Assembly: GCA_036407095.1 (NCBI GenBank)
Contig: DASWZV010000065.1
Coordinates: 128,978-192,977, forward strand
Reading direction: 5' to 3'
Source of the DNA: Gp6-AA40 sp036407095
GTDB taxonomy: Bacteria > Acidobacteriota > Vicinamibacteria > Vicinamibacterales > UBA2999
Length of the DNA: 64,000 bases
This document shows positions 23,858 through 32,198 of this stretch, piece after piece. The notes under the pieces were generated by a model, which saw nothing but the letters and a program-made list of their open reading frames with translations, was not told the DNA's origin and searched no databases. The translations under genes and the position numbers were made by a program. Within the stretch, counting starts at the first letter, position 1. The number at the start of each line of letters is the position of its first letter.

Positions 23858-25201
23858 TTACTGCGCCAGATTGGCGAAGCGCGTCTGCTCGCGAAGGAAC
23901 GCGAGCTTGACGACGCCGGTGGGGCCATTGCGCTGCTTCGCGAGAATCAATTCGGCGGTGCCTGCGTCCGGGCTGTTGGGATCTCGATTGTAGACGTCGT
24001 CGCGGTAAATGAGGATGACGACGTCGGCATCCTGCTCGAGCGCTCCCGACTCGCGCAGATCGGACAACTGCGGCCGGTGGTCCGAGCGCGACTCGGGTGC
24101 GCGGCTCAACTGCGAGAGGACGACAATCGGGATGTTCAATTCCTTGGCGAGTCCCTTCATCGCCCGCGAGATCGACGCCAGTTCCAGCGTCCGGTTCTCG
24201 AAGCGGCCCCTCGCGCTCATCAACTGGATGTAGTCGACGACGAGCAGGTGGAGGCCGTGCTCCTTCTGCAGGCGTCTGGCCTTGGCGCGCATTTCGAGCA
24301 CGCCGATGTTGGCGGTGTCGTCGATGTGCAGTCTCATGGCGCTGAGCGTCTCGAGCGCGTGCGAGATCCGGCCGTAGTCCTTGCCGCCGATCGCGCCGCT
24401 CATCAGGCGATGACCGTCGACCTGCGCTTCCGACGTCAGGAGGCGCAGGAACAGCGACTCCTTCGACATTTCCAGGCTGAAGAATCCGCAGACGAGATCG
24501 GGCTGCAGCGCGACGTGCTGCGCGATGTTGAGCACGAGGCTCGTCTTTCCCATCGACGGACGCGCGGCCACGATCACGAGATCGCCCGACTGCAGTCCGC
24601 GCGTCATTTCGTCGAGATCGGCGAAGCCGGTCGGCACGCCCGTGATGAGCCGCTTCTGCTCGAACAGTTGCTCGATCTTCGGGAAGCTCTCCTTGACCAG
24701 ATCGCGCATCGGCACGAAGCCGGCCTTCAACCGGTCGTCGGCCACCGCGAAGATCGCGCTCTCGGCCTCGTCGAGGATCAGATCGGATTCCTGCTCGCCT
24801 TCGTACGCGTTGGTGAGAATCTTGTTGGCCGCGTAGATCAGGCTCCGCAGCGTCGCCTTCTCTTTGACGATCCGCGCGTAGTACTCGACGTTGGTGGCGC
24901 GGGGCACGCCGTCGGCGAGCGCCGCAATATAGGCGGGGCCGCCGACCTCGTCGAGCTGTCCAGAGCGTACGAGCTCCTCTTTCAGCGTCACGAAGTCGAT
25001 CGCATCGTGACGCTCGTTGAGGGCGACCATCTTGTCGAAGATGCGGCGATGCGCGTCGCGGTAGAAATCGCCGCTGTCGATCACCTGCGCGGCGAGATTG
25101 AAGGCGTCGTTGTGGACCAGAATCGCGCCGAGGACCGAACGCTCGGCTTCGAGATTATGCGGAAGCGTACGTTGCGCAGCTGCGACTGCAGTTTCTGCCA
25201 T
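23858..25201 (-). CDS. dnaB: replicative DNA helicase DnaB
   Basis: The hexameric replication-fork helicase, 447 residues. The N-terminal DnaB domain begins at LPHNLEAERSVLGAIL. The RecA-like domain has Walker A ARPSMGKTSL, Walker B LLVVDYIQLM and the arginine-finger region near the C-terminus (FLREQTRF). The length is typical and no intein is present. It is located upstream of alr. In many bacteria dnaB follows rplI, but here rplI is 16 kb away. Confidence 0.97.
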   Translation of the reverse strand: MAETAVAAAQRTLPHNLEAERSVLGAILVHNDAFNLAAQVIDSGDFYRDAHRRIFDKMVALNERHDAIDFVTLKEELVRSGQLDEVGGPAYIAALADGVPRATNVEYYARIVKEKATLRSLIYAANKILTNAYEGEQESDLILDEAESAIFAVADDRLKAGFVPMRDLVKESFPKIEQLFEQKRLITGVPTGFADLDEMTRGLQSGDLVIVAARPSMGKTSLVLNIAQHVALQPDLVCGFFSLEMSKESLFLRLLTSEAQVDGHRLMSGAIGGKDYGRISHALETLSAMRLHIDDTANIGVLEMRAKARRLQKEHGLHLLVVDYIQLMSARGRFENRTLELASISRAMKGLAKELNIPIVVLSQLSRAPESRSDHRPQLSDLRESGALEQDADVVILIYRDDVYNRDPNSPDAGTAELILAKQRNGPTGVVKLAFLREQTRFANLAQ

Positions 25202-25248
25202 GTGGAGGAGCAGTAACGGGGTCGGAACGGAGGATAGCAGATCGTGTC

Positions 25249-25346
25249 GGGCGGGTCTTGCTTTTTAGACCCGCCGATCGATCTTCGGTCAACAACCAGA
25301 GCGACCGAAGATCTCGATCGGCGGGTCCAAGGAGCAAGACCCGCCC
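25249..25346. repeat. 98-bp composite double palindrome between bcp and dnaB
   Basis: Outer arms GGGCGGGTCTTGCT (25249-25262) and AGCAAGACCCGCCC (25333-25346) enclose inner arms GACCCGCCGATCGATCTTCG (from 25268) and their complement (25303-25327, with a 2-base insertion). It can fold as one 98-bp hairpin. The outer left and inner left arms also form a family-B hairpin on their own. Confidence 0.85.
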
Positions 25347-25357
25347 ACAAAACGATC

Positions 25358-25825
25358 TTAGATGCTGGCGAGAGTCTGATTGATCCTGTCGTAGTTCGGT
25401 TCGTTGCGCGCATCGTCGAGGACTTCGCGATGACGCACGACGCCGCCGCGATCGATCACGAACACCGATCGCTTCGCGATGTTCTTCAGACCGATCATGT
25501 CGGGGTTGACGACGCCGTACTTCGCGATCACATCCTTGTTGAAGTCACTGAGAAGGGGAAAATTCAACTTGTTCTGATCGCCCCAGGCCTTCAGCGCGAA
25601 GAACGTATCGACGCTCACGCCGAGCACCTTGGCATTCACCTTGTTCAACGCGCCGGCCGCATCGCGGAACTTGCACATCTCGGCCTGACAGACGCTGCTG
25701 AACGCCGCGGGGAAAAACGCAAGCACCACGGGACCATTCTTGAGCTGCTCGCCGAGCGAGACCGCCTCGCGATCCTGATTCGGCAGCGTGAAATCGGGCG
25801 CCTTGGCGCCAACATCTACGGACAT
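25358..25825 (-). CDS. thiol peroxidase of the BCP/PrxQ type
   Basis: A thioredoxin-fold peroxiredoxin that reduces hydroperoxides in the cytosol, 155 residues. The active-site stretch is FFPAAFSSVCQAEMCKFRD. The peroxidatic cysteine is C46, and C51 is spaced five residues on, as in the resolving pair of E. coli BCP. The usual threonine before the peroxidatic cysteine is replaced by serine. AhpE-like one-cysteine enzymes also share the PxAF pattern, so the subclass is not certain. It is divergent from the MFS gene at 25885, with a 59-bp shared spacer. Confidence 0.9.
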   Translation of the reverse strand: MSVDVGAKAPDFTLPNQDREAVSLGEQLKNGPVVLAFFPAAFSSVCQAEMCKFRDAAGALNKVNAKVLGVSVDTFFALKAWGDQNKLNFPLLSDFNKDVIAKYGVVNPDMIGLKNIAKRSVFVIDRGGVVRHREVLDDARNEPNYDRINQTLASI

Positions 25826-25884
25826 CGACGATCTCCTTGAGAAGAGCGGTTTATTGTATCCGCCTGACGTAATATCTTGCCGAA

Positions 25885-27171
25885 ATGAGTTCCCCCGCGG
25901 CCGCGACGCCGCATCTCTCGCCGGCCGTCCCTTGGTACCGCACCGTCACCCGCGAGCAGTGGCGTGTGCTGTTCGCCGCGAAGTTCGGCTGGATGCTCGA
26001 CGCCATGGATTTCATGCTCTACACCATGGCGGTCGGACAGCTGCGCGCCTACTTCCAGTTCGGCGACGACGTGGCCGGGCTGCTCGGCACCGTGACGCTG
26101 GTGATGTCCGGCGTGGGCGGCACCATCTTCGGATATGTCGCCGATCGCTTCGGCCGCACGCGCGCGCTCATGGCGACGATTCTGATCTTCTCCGTCTGCT
26201 CGCTCGGTGCCGCGACGTCGCAGAGCGTGTTGCAGTTGATGTTCTGGCGCGCCATCCTGGGCATCGGCATGGGCGGCGAGTGGGCGTCGGGCGCGGTGCT
26301 CGTCAGCGAGACGTGGCCGGCGGCTCTTCGCAACAAAGCCATCAGCATCATGCAGTCGGGATGGGCGCTTGGCTACATGATGGCGTCCATATCGGCCGCG
26401 ATCGTGCTTGGCCTGCCCTCGCTCGGTCCGGGCGCGTGGCGCTGGTTGTTCGTGATTGGCGTGGTCCCCGCATTTCTCACGCTCTGGATCCGGCGCTACG
26501 TTCGCGAGCCCGAGAGCTGGACTCGAAAGCCGCAGAACGCCGACCGCCGGAATCCATTTGCCGTCATCTTCGGGCCCGGCCTGCTCCGACGCTCCCTCCT
26601 CATCATCGCACTGGGATCGGCGGTGCAGTTCGCCAACTGGGGCCTCTTCTTCTGGCTGCCACAGTTTCTCGCGCGGCCGATCGCGCAAGGCGGGGCCGGC
26701 ATGGGCGTCGTCGGTCAGCTTCCCTGGATCATCCCGGTGCAGCTCGGTGCCTACTTCGGGTATCTCACGTTCGGATTCATCGCCGATCGCATCGGACGGC
26801 GTCAGGCGTTCGTGTTGTATATGGTCGCCGCGGCGATTCTCGTGCCGATCTACGGGCAGATGGCACGCAGTCCGTTCGTACTGCTCGCGCTCGGACCGCT
26901 CATCGGCTACTTCGGCTACGGCTACTTCAGCATGTTCGGAAGTTTCGTTGCCGAGTTGTATCCAGCCGCCGTGCGCGCGACCGGGCAGGGCACGAGCTAC
27001 AACATCGGACGAATGGCCGGCGCAGTGGCGCCGTACACGATTGGCGTGATTGCGACACAGCCCGGCATCGGCATCGGTCTGGCGCTCAGCATCACGTCGG
27101 CCTTCTTTCTGCTCGCCGCCGTGCTGGTGTTCACGCTGCCCAATCGCAGCGGCGAAGCGCTCGACGCATAA
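25885..27171 (+). CDS. MFS transporter (organic-acid type)
   Basis: A 12-helix major-facilitator permease of 428 residues. The loop 2-3 motif is GYVADRFGRTRALM (GxxxDRxGR), and its repeat after helix 8 is GFIADRIGRRQAFV. The N-terminus KFGWMLDAMDFMLY, with acidic D residues in helix 1, resembles aromatic-acid/sialic-acid type carriers. The substrate is unknown. It is transcribed away from bcp and towards a second MFS gene, from which a family-A palindrome separates it, so it may share a message with it. Confidence 0.88.
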   Translation: MSSPAAATPHLSPAVPWYRTVTREQWRVLFAAKFGWMLDAMDFMLYTMAVGQLRAYFQFGDDVAGLLGTVTLVMSGVGGTIFGYVADRFGRTRALMATILIFSVCSLGAATSQSVLQLMFWRAILGIGMGGEWASGAVLVSETWPAALRNKAISIMQSGWALGYMMASISAAIVLGLPSLGPGAWRWLFVIGVVPAFLTLWIRRYVREPESWTRKPQNADRRNPFAVIFGPGLLRRSLLIIALGSAVQFANWGLFFWLPQFLARPIAQGGAGMGVVGQLPWIIPVQLGAYFGYLTFGFIADRIGRRQAFVLYMVAAAILVPIYGQMARSPFVLLALGPLIGYFGYGYFSMFGSFVAELYPAAVRATGQGTSYNIGRMAGAVAPYTIGVIATQPGIGIGLALSITSAFFLLAAVLVFTLPNRSGEALDA

Positions 27172-27175
27172 ATAT

Positions 27176-27220
27176 GGGGCCGGGAGTCATTTCATAAAAC
27201 CGTAATGACTCCCGACCCCC
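27176..27220. repeat. family-A palindrome between two MFS genes
   Basis: Arms GGGGCCGGGAGTCATT (from 27176) and AATGACTCCCGACCCC (27204-27219) match with one mismatch. The element starts four bases after the upstream stop codon. Related copies are at 10631, 45452 and 50891. Confidence 0.85.
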
Positions 27221-27248
27221 TTACGCATTCTGACTTCGAGGACACCTG

Positions 27249-28523
27249 ATGGCAACCACGACCCGCGCCCAGACGGCTCCCGCGACGACGGCTACCGCGA
27301 CCTGGCAGATGTGGGTGCCCTGCATCGGCATGGCACTGTGTTCGTGGCTGTCGTTCGTCGATCGACAGGTGCTCAACATCCTGTCGCCGACGATCATCAA
27401 GGACACCGCACTGACGCCGCAGGACTTCACCACTGCGACGTCCTTCTTCTTCCTCACCTACACACTCGGCAATCCAGTGTGGGGCTCGATACTCGATCGG
27501 GTCGGGCTCCGCGTCGGGATGCTGCTCGCGGTCGGCGTGTGGACCGCAGCCAGCATGTCGCACGCGCTGATGTCGAGCTTCGCCGGCTTCGCGCTCGCAC
27601 GAGCCGTCCTCGGAATCGGCGAAGGCGGCACGTTCCCAGGCGGACTGCGCACGGCTGTTGAAACGCTGCCGTCGAACCTTCGAGCGCGCGGCATCGCGCT
27701 CTCCTTCAGCGGCGGCACGATCGGCGCGATGATGATGCCGCTGCTCCTTGGACCGCTCGCCATCGAGTACGGATGGAAGACCGCATTCCTCGCCACCGGC
27801 GCACTCGGCGTGACGTGGTTGATCATCTGGGCCGTGATTGCGCGACCGCCTTTCCTGCCGAAGAGCGCGCACATGACGTCGAGGATGGAGTGGCCGAATC
27901 TCCGTGAACGGAGGGCGTGGGCACTGATGTTCAGTTACGCGCTGCCGGCGATTTCGCCAGGACCGGTGCTCACGATCATGGCGATCTACCTGGCCCAGCG
28001 TCTGCACTTCACGCAGAACGATATCAACGGCGTCGCCTGGATTCCGCCGCTCACCTGGGGCATCGGCTACTTCTTCTGGGGATGGGCCGCCGATCGCTAC
28101 GCGGCCGATAATCCGCGCCCGGTCGGCATGTTCGTGCTCCTCACCGTGATCTCGCTCACGCTCGGACTGACGACGATGACGACGTCGGTGCCGATCGTGA
28201 TCGGATTGATTTCGCTGTCGACGTTCATCGGCGGCGGATTCCAGATGGTGGCGCTGAAGGTCGGCTCCTACGCGTTCCCTCGGGAACAATCCGCGCTGAT
28301 GTCCGGCATCGCGTCGGGCTCGTGGTCGCTCGTGAATTTCCTGCTGCTGAACGCCATCGGCGCAGGAGTCGCTATCGGCAGCGTCAGGATTTTTCCGGGA
28401 GCCAACTTGATCAGTGGTCAGCGCTGGGAGGAGATCTTCTGGATCATCGCGCTGATGCCAGCGGTGGGCATTGCGGCGTGGATGGTGCTCAGTCGGAATC
28501 AGACGACCGCCACGCGGGCGTAA
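27249..28523 (+). CDS. MFS transporter (anion:cation symporter type)
   Basis: A 424-residue major-facilitator permease. The SFVDRQVLNILSPTI first helix, the SILDRVGLRVGML loop and the RAVLGIGEGGTFPGG segment are typical of the hexuronate/phthalate-type ACS family. The substrate is unknown. It is encoded 77 bp after the previous MFS gene and convergent with the RAYT gene at 28593. Confidence 0.88.
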   Translation: MATTTRAQTAPATTATATWQMWVPCIGMALCSWLSFVDRQVLNILSPTIIKDTALTPQDFTTATSFFFLTYTLGNPVWGSILDRVGLRVGMLLAVGVWTAASMSHALMSSFAGFALARAVLGIGEGGTFPGGLRTAVETLPSNLRARGIALSFSGGTIGAMMMPLLLGPLAIEYGWKTAFLATGALGVTWLIIWAVIARPPFLPKSAHMTSRMEWPNLRERRAWALMFSYALPAISPGPVLTIMAIYLAQRLHFTQNDINGVAWIPPLTWGIGYFFWGWAADRYAADNPRPVGMFVLLTVISLTLGLTTMTTSVPIVIGLISLSTFIGGGFQMVALKVGSYAFPREQSALMSGIASGSWSLVNFLLLNAIGAGVAIGSVRIFPGANLISGQRWEEIFWIIALMPAVGIAAWMVLSRNQTTATRA

Positions 28524-28525
28524 CT

Positions 28526-28573
28526 GGGGTCAGGCCCAGGCCAGGCCCAGGCCTGGCCCGGGCCTGGCCCGGC
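28526..28573. repeat. GC-rich REP element, downstream flank of the RAYT gene
   Basis: GGGGTCAGGCCCAGGCCAGG begins at 28526. Arms GGCCAGGCCC (28539-28548) and GGGCCTGGCC (28560-28569) form a perfect 10-bp stem. The same-orientation partner GGGGCAGGCCCGGGCCAGGC lies on the other side of the transposase at 29357. Confidence 0.8.
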
Positions 28574-28592
28574 CGACGGCCGACAGCGACCA

Positions 28593-29225
28593 TTAGGGCT
28601 CTGTCGATCGACGCGTCGCGTCGGTGAGCGCCCCTCTACTGCGTACGGCCTCGCGGATCTCGAACAACTGTTCTTGCGGGATCGCCTCCCGACACAGTTC
28701 ACGCCAACTCTGTTGCCGGGAGGCCGCCGATTCGCCGAGGGACGCGTACAGCGGATGTGTCGCGATCAACCGGTCCTCGGCGCCTAAGGCATTCGAGCGA
28801 TAACTTGACCATCGATAGTCGGCAGGATCGGACACCAGTCCTGCCCTCACCGGATTGAGCTCGACGTATCGCATGCACGTAAACCAATACGTATCCGTGT
28901 CAATCACGCTGGACTTGAACGGCCCCTCGAAGAGTCTGCCGGTCCGCGTATGACGTCGATTGAAGTAGCCGACGTATTTCGTACCGACAACGTGCATCGC
29001 ATCAGACAGGCCTCTCGACGTCCGTGGAGTGGCGACCATGTGGAAGTGATTGGTCATCAACGCGTACCCATGAATATCCAACTGATGGCGGGCTGATGCG
29101 TCCCACAGCGCGCGAAGAAAGAAGAGGTAGTCCTGTTCGGCGAGGAAGATGTCACAGCGGTTATTTCCTCGATTAACGACGTGCTGCGGCAGATCGGCAA
29201 TCTGGATGCGGCGTGGGCGTGCCAT
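28593..29225 (-). CDS. REP-associated tyrosine transposase (RAYT, Y1/HUH family)
   Basis: A single-strand DNA transposase of the IS200-like Y1 class that acts on REP palindromes, 210 residues from MARPRRIQIADLPQHVVNRG. The metal-binding HUH motif is NHFHMV (H60, H62). The catalytic tyrosine is in KYVGYFNRRHTRTGRLFEG (Y84 or Y87), followed by the family-typical YVELNPVRAGLV and YRWSSY segments. All motifs look intact. The frame remains open upstream of the chosen ATG but is not conserved-looking. It is flanked by direct copies of a GC-rich repeat. Confidence 0.93.
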   Translation of the reverse strand: MARPRRIQIADLPQHVVNRGNNRCDIFLAEQDYLFFLRALWDASARHQLDIHGYALMTNHFHMVATPRTSRGLSDAMHVVGTKYVGYFNRRHTRTGRLFEGPFKSSVIDTDTYWFTCMRYVELNPVRAGLVSDPADYRWSSYRSNALGAEDRLIATHPLYASLGESAASRQQSWRELCREAIPQEQLFEIREAVRSRGALTDATRRSTEP

Positions 29226-29356
29226 GCGGACACGTACTGCATGAATCGTGTCCGTCCAGGTGGGCTTAGTTTTCGCTCTGATTCTGCGAGACGCGCTTTC
29301 GAAGTGGCAGAAAACGCAATTCACGCATCGCGCCGACTGTGCATCTGCCGCATTTC

Positions 29357-29390
29357 GGGGCAGGCCCGGGCCAGGCCCAGGCCAGTCCCC
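29357..29390. repeat. GC-rich REP element, upstream flank of the RAYT gene
   Basis: GGGGCAGGCCCGGGCCAGGC followed by CCAGGCC and closing GTCCCC. It is a direct-orientation copy of the element at 28526, so the pair brackets the transposase gene. Confidence 0.8.
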
Positions 29391-29407
29391 GACGACGACC
29401 CCGCGCT

Positions 29408-30892
29408 CTACGAGATTCCGCCCAGGCAGAGATACTTGATTTCGAGGTACTCCTCGATGCCGTATTTCGATCCTTCGCGACCCAAGCCTGACTCTTTGAC
29501 CCCGCCGAACGGCGCCACTTCGGTCGAGATGAGCCCGGTGTTGATGCCGACCATCCCCGACTCGAGCGCCTCGGCGACCCGCCACACCCGGCCGATGTCG
29601 CGGCCATAGAAATACGCAGCCAGGCCGAACTCGGTATCGTTGGCCATCGTGATCGCTTCCCCTTCCGTCTTGAACCGGAAGAGCGGCGCGACCGGACCGA
29701 ACGTCTCTTCGCGCGCGACCATCATCGACGGCGTCACGTCGACCAGCACCGTCGGCTCGAAGAACCGGCCGCCGCGCGCGTGGCGCTTGCCGCCGATGAC
29801 GATCTTCGCGCCCTTCTTGGTCGCATCCTCGATGTGCTCTTCGACCTTGAGGACCGCTTTGTCGTCAATCAGCGGACCCTGATTGGCGCCGGGCTCGAGG
29901 CCGTTCATCGGCGACAGCTTGCCGACCGCGGCCGAGAGCTTCGAGGCGAACGCGTCGTAGACCGCGTCCTGCACGTAGATCCGGTTGACGCACACGCAGG
30001 TCTGACCGGTGTTGCGATACTTCGATGCCATCGCCCCTTCCACGGCTGCATCGATGTCGGCGTCATCGAAGACGATGAACGGCGCGTTGCCACCGAGCTC
30101 CAGCGAAACCTTCTTCACCGTCTTCGAGCACTGCTCCATCAGCAGCTTTCCGACCTCGGTCGATCCGGTGAACGAGAGCTTCTTCACGGTCGGGTTGCTG
30201 GTCATCTCGCCGCCGATCTCGAACGCCGAGCCGGTAACGACATTGAGCACGCCCTTGGGGACGCCTGCGCGCTCGGCAAGTTCAGCGAGCGCCAGCGCGG
30301 AGAACGGCGTCTGCGATGCTGGCTTCAACACGACCGTGCAGCCCGAGGCGATCGCCGGACCGGCTTTGCGGGTGATCATCGCGAGCGGGAAATTCCAGGG
30401 CGTGATGCACGCGACCACGCCAATCGGCTGCTTGATGACGACGATGCGCTTGTCGGCCTGGTGGCCGGGAATCGTGTCGCCGTAGACGCGCTTGGCTTCC
30501 TCGGCGAACCACTCGAGGAATGACGCGGCATACATCACCTCGCCCTTCGACTCGGTGAGCGGCTTGCCCTGCTCGATCGTCATGAGGCGCGCGAGGTCCT
30601 CCTGATGTTCGAGCATCAGCTCGTACCAGCGGCGCACGACGGCCGCGCGCTCCTTCGCCGTCTTCCTGCGCCACGCCGGCAGCGCGCGGTCGGCGGCCTC
30701 GATCGCGTCGCGCGTTTCGGCTGCGCCGCACTTGGGCACGGTGCCGATCACCTCGCCGGTCGCGGGGTTGTCGACGTTGATGGTGTTGCCGGATCGAGCG
30801 TCGGCCCAGGCCCCGTCGATGTAGTTGGCCTGGCGAAACAGTTTCGAGTCTTTGAGGGAAACGCCGGTCGGGACGATTGATGGTGTTGCCAT
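29408..30892 (-). CDS. succinate-semialdehyde dehydrogenase-like aldehyde dehydrogenase
   Basis: An NAD(P)-dependent aldehyde dehydrogenase of 494 residues. The catalytic general base E265 (VSLELGGNAP) and nucleophile C299 (NTGQTCVCVNR) are present, as are the TPWNFP and FTGSTEVG cofactor segments. Among aldehyde dehydrogenases it looks most like GabD (C-terminal EVAPFGGVKESGLGREGSKYG). The true substrate is not provable. It is the last gene of the minus-strand catabolic operon, after E2. The extra cysteine C301 beside the nucleophile is typical of GabD. Confidence 0.88.
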   Translation of the reverse strand: MATPSIVPTGVSLKDSKLFRQANYIDGAWADARSGNTINVDNPATGEVIGTVPKCGAAETRDAIEAADRALPAWRRKTAKERAAVVRRWYELMLEHQEDLARLMTIEQGKPLTESKGEVMYAASFLEWFAEEAKRVYGDTIPGHQADKRIVVIKQPIGVVACITPWNFPLAMITRKAGPAIASGCTVVLKPASQTPFSALALAELAERAGVPKGVLNVVTGSAFEIGGEMTSNPTVKKLSFTGSTEVGKLLMEQCSKTVKKVSLELGGNAPFIVFDDADIDAAVEGAMASKYRNTGQTCVCVNRIYVQDAVYDAFASKLSAAVGKLSPMNGLEPGANQGPLIDDKAVLKVEEHIEDATKKGAKIVIGGKRHARGGRFFEPTVLVDVTPSMMVAREETFGPVAPLFRFKTEGEAITMANDTEFGLAAYFYGRDIGRVWRVAEALESGMVGINTGLISTEVAPFGGVKESGLGREGSKYGIEEYLEIKYLCLGGIS

Positions 30893-30907
30893 GTCTTGCC
30901 CTCGTTG

Positions 30908-30959
30908 CGGGCCGCCTGAAAGCAGCCCTTACGTATCATGGGCCGCCTGAAGGCGGCCC
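30908..30959. repeat. two REP-like hairpins between E2 and aldehyde dehydrogenase
   Basis: A decayed copy (GGGCCGCCTGAAAGCAGCCC from 30909) is followed by a perfect one (GGGCCGCCT-GA-AGGCGGCCC, 30940-30959), then CCTAC. The bases CTA directly after the second copy form the TAG stop codon of the E2 gene. Confidence 0.8.
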
Positions 30960-32198
30960 CTACTTGGCCCACTTGTCGGGCTCGCTCAACGCCACCACGA
31001 CATCGTTCAGGAACTGCGCCGCGCGTACGCCATCGACCACGCGATGATCGGACGAGAGCGTCAGCGTGACCATCGGCTTGACGCCGAGCATCCCGTTCGC
31101 GGCGACCACACGCTCGGCGATCGCCCCGACCGCGAGGATGCCCGCCTGCGGCGGCACGATGATCGCCGTGAAATGATCGACCGAGAACATGCCGAGATTG
31201 CTGATCGTGAACGTCGCGCCGGTGATATCGGCCGGCTGCAGCTTGTTGGCGCGCGCCCGCTCCGACAGTTCCTTGCGCTGCTTCGCGATGTCGCCCAGGC
31301 CGATCCGATCCGAGTTCTTGATCACCGCGGTCACGACCGCGTCTTCGACCGCCATGGCGAGCGCCACGTTCACGTCGGCGTTGATCGTGATCGACCCGTT
31401 CGCCCAGCTGCCGTTCATGCGCGGATGCTGCCGCAGCGCCCGCGACACCGCCGCGACCATCAAATCGGTGTGCGTGACCTTCACGCCGTGCGAGCGCTCG
31501 ATCGACGGAATCAGCTTCTCGCGCGTCGCATTCAATGTGGTCGCATCGACATCGCGCGACACGAAGAAATGCGGAACCGTCGTCCAGCTCTGCGTCGTCC
31601 GCTCGGCCATGATGCGGCCGATGGACGTGACAGGCCCACCTCCGGTGGGTTGGGCCGGCCTTGCGGCCGGTGGGGTAGATGGGGCCGGCCGCGTATCCGC
31701 GGCCGGTGAGGCCGAGGACGCGGAGGCAGCTTTCAAGATATCGTCGGCGAGGATCTCTCCACCAGGACCGGATCCACGTAGCTTGGCGATGTCGACGCCG
31801 TGCTCGCGTGCGAGGCGGCGCGCTTTTGGCGAAATTCGCGCACTTGCGACCGCCGCGGGTTCGGCGACCGCGGTAGTCGCCGTTGCCGCTGCTGCCGCGG
31901 GAGCGGAATCCATCTTCCGGCCGCTCTGCATCTGCGCACCGCCGGTCGGCACGGCCTCACCAGGCTTCAGCAGCCACGCGATGGTCTGACCCACTGGAAC
32001 GACGTCGCCTTCTTTCGCGGTGACGCCCGACAGCACACCGTCGCCAGACGCTTCGATCTCGACGACTGCCTTGTCGGTCTCGACCTCGAGCAGCATCTCG
32101 CCCTTCTTGACCTGCTCGCCTTCCTTCTTCTTCCACGAGACCAGCTTGCCCGTTTCCTGCGCCATCTCGAGCGCGGGCATGACTACGCTAACCGCCAT
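30960..32198 (-). CDS. 2-oxo acid dehydrogenase E2 (dihydrolipoamide acyltransferase)
   Basis: The acyltransferase core of a 2-oxo acid dehydrogenase complex, 412 residues. The N-terminal lipoyl domain has lipoyl-lysine K43 in EVETDKAVVEIEA. An Ala/Pro linker follows, then a peripheral-subunit-binding domain (residues about 121-155, RISPKARRLAREHGVD), a second linker, and a catalytic domain with the active-site H385 in SDHRVVDG. There is one lipoyl domain only. The start overlaps the M24 gene stop by one base. Acetoin, pyruvate or branched-chain specificity cannot be decided. Confidence 0.92.
   Translation of the reverse strand: MAVSVVMPALEMAQETGKLVSWKKKEGEQVKKGEMLLEVETDKAVVEIEASGDGVLSGVTAKEGDVVPVGQTIAWLLKPGEAVPTGGAQMQSGRKMDSAPAAAAATATTAVAEPAAVASARISPKARRLAREHGVDIAKLRGSGPGGEILADDILKAASASSASPAADTRPAPSTPPAARPAQPTGGGPVTSIGRIMAERTTQSWTTVPHFFVSRDVDATTLNATREKLIPSIERSHGVKVTHTDLMVAAVSRALRQHPRMNGSWANGSITINADVNVALAMAVEDAVVTAVIKNSDRIGLGDIAKQRKELSERARANKLQPADITGATFTISNLGMFSVDHFTAIIVPPQAGILAVGAIAERVVAANGMLGVKPMVTLTLSSDHRVVDGVRAAQFLNDVVVALSEPDKWAK

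Noticed and set aside
25826..25884. Divergent promoter pair between bcp and the first MFS gene.
   Set aside because: A TACAAT -10 can be read towards bcp, but no acceptable -35 lies at 16-18 bases, and nothing convincing faces the MFS gene.
29226..29585. N-terminal extension of the RAYT protein (120 residues upstream of MARPRR).
   Set aside because: The extended reading is low-complexity, runs through the flanking repeat and overlaps the aldehyde dehydrogenase gene. The conserved fold begins at MARPRR.
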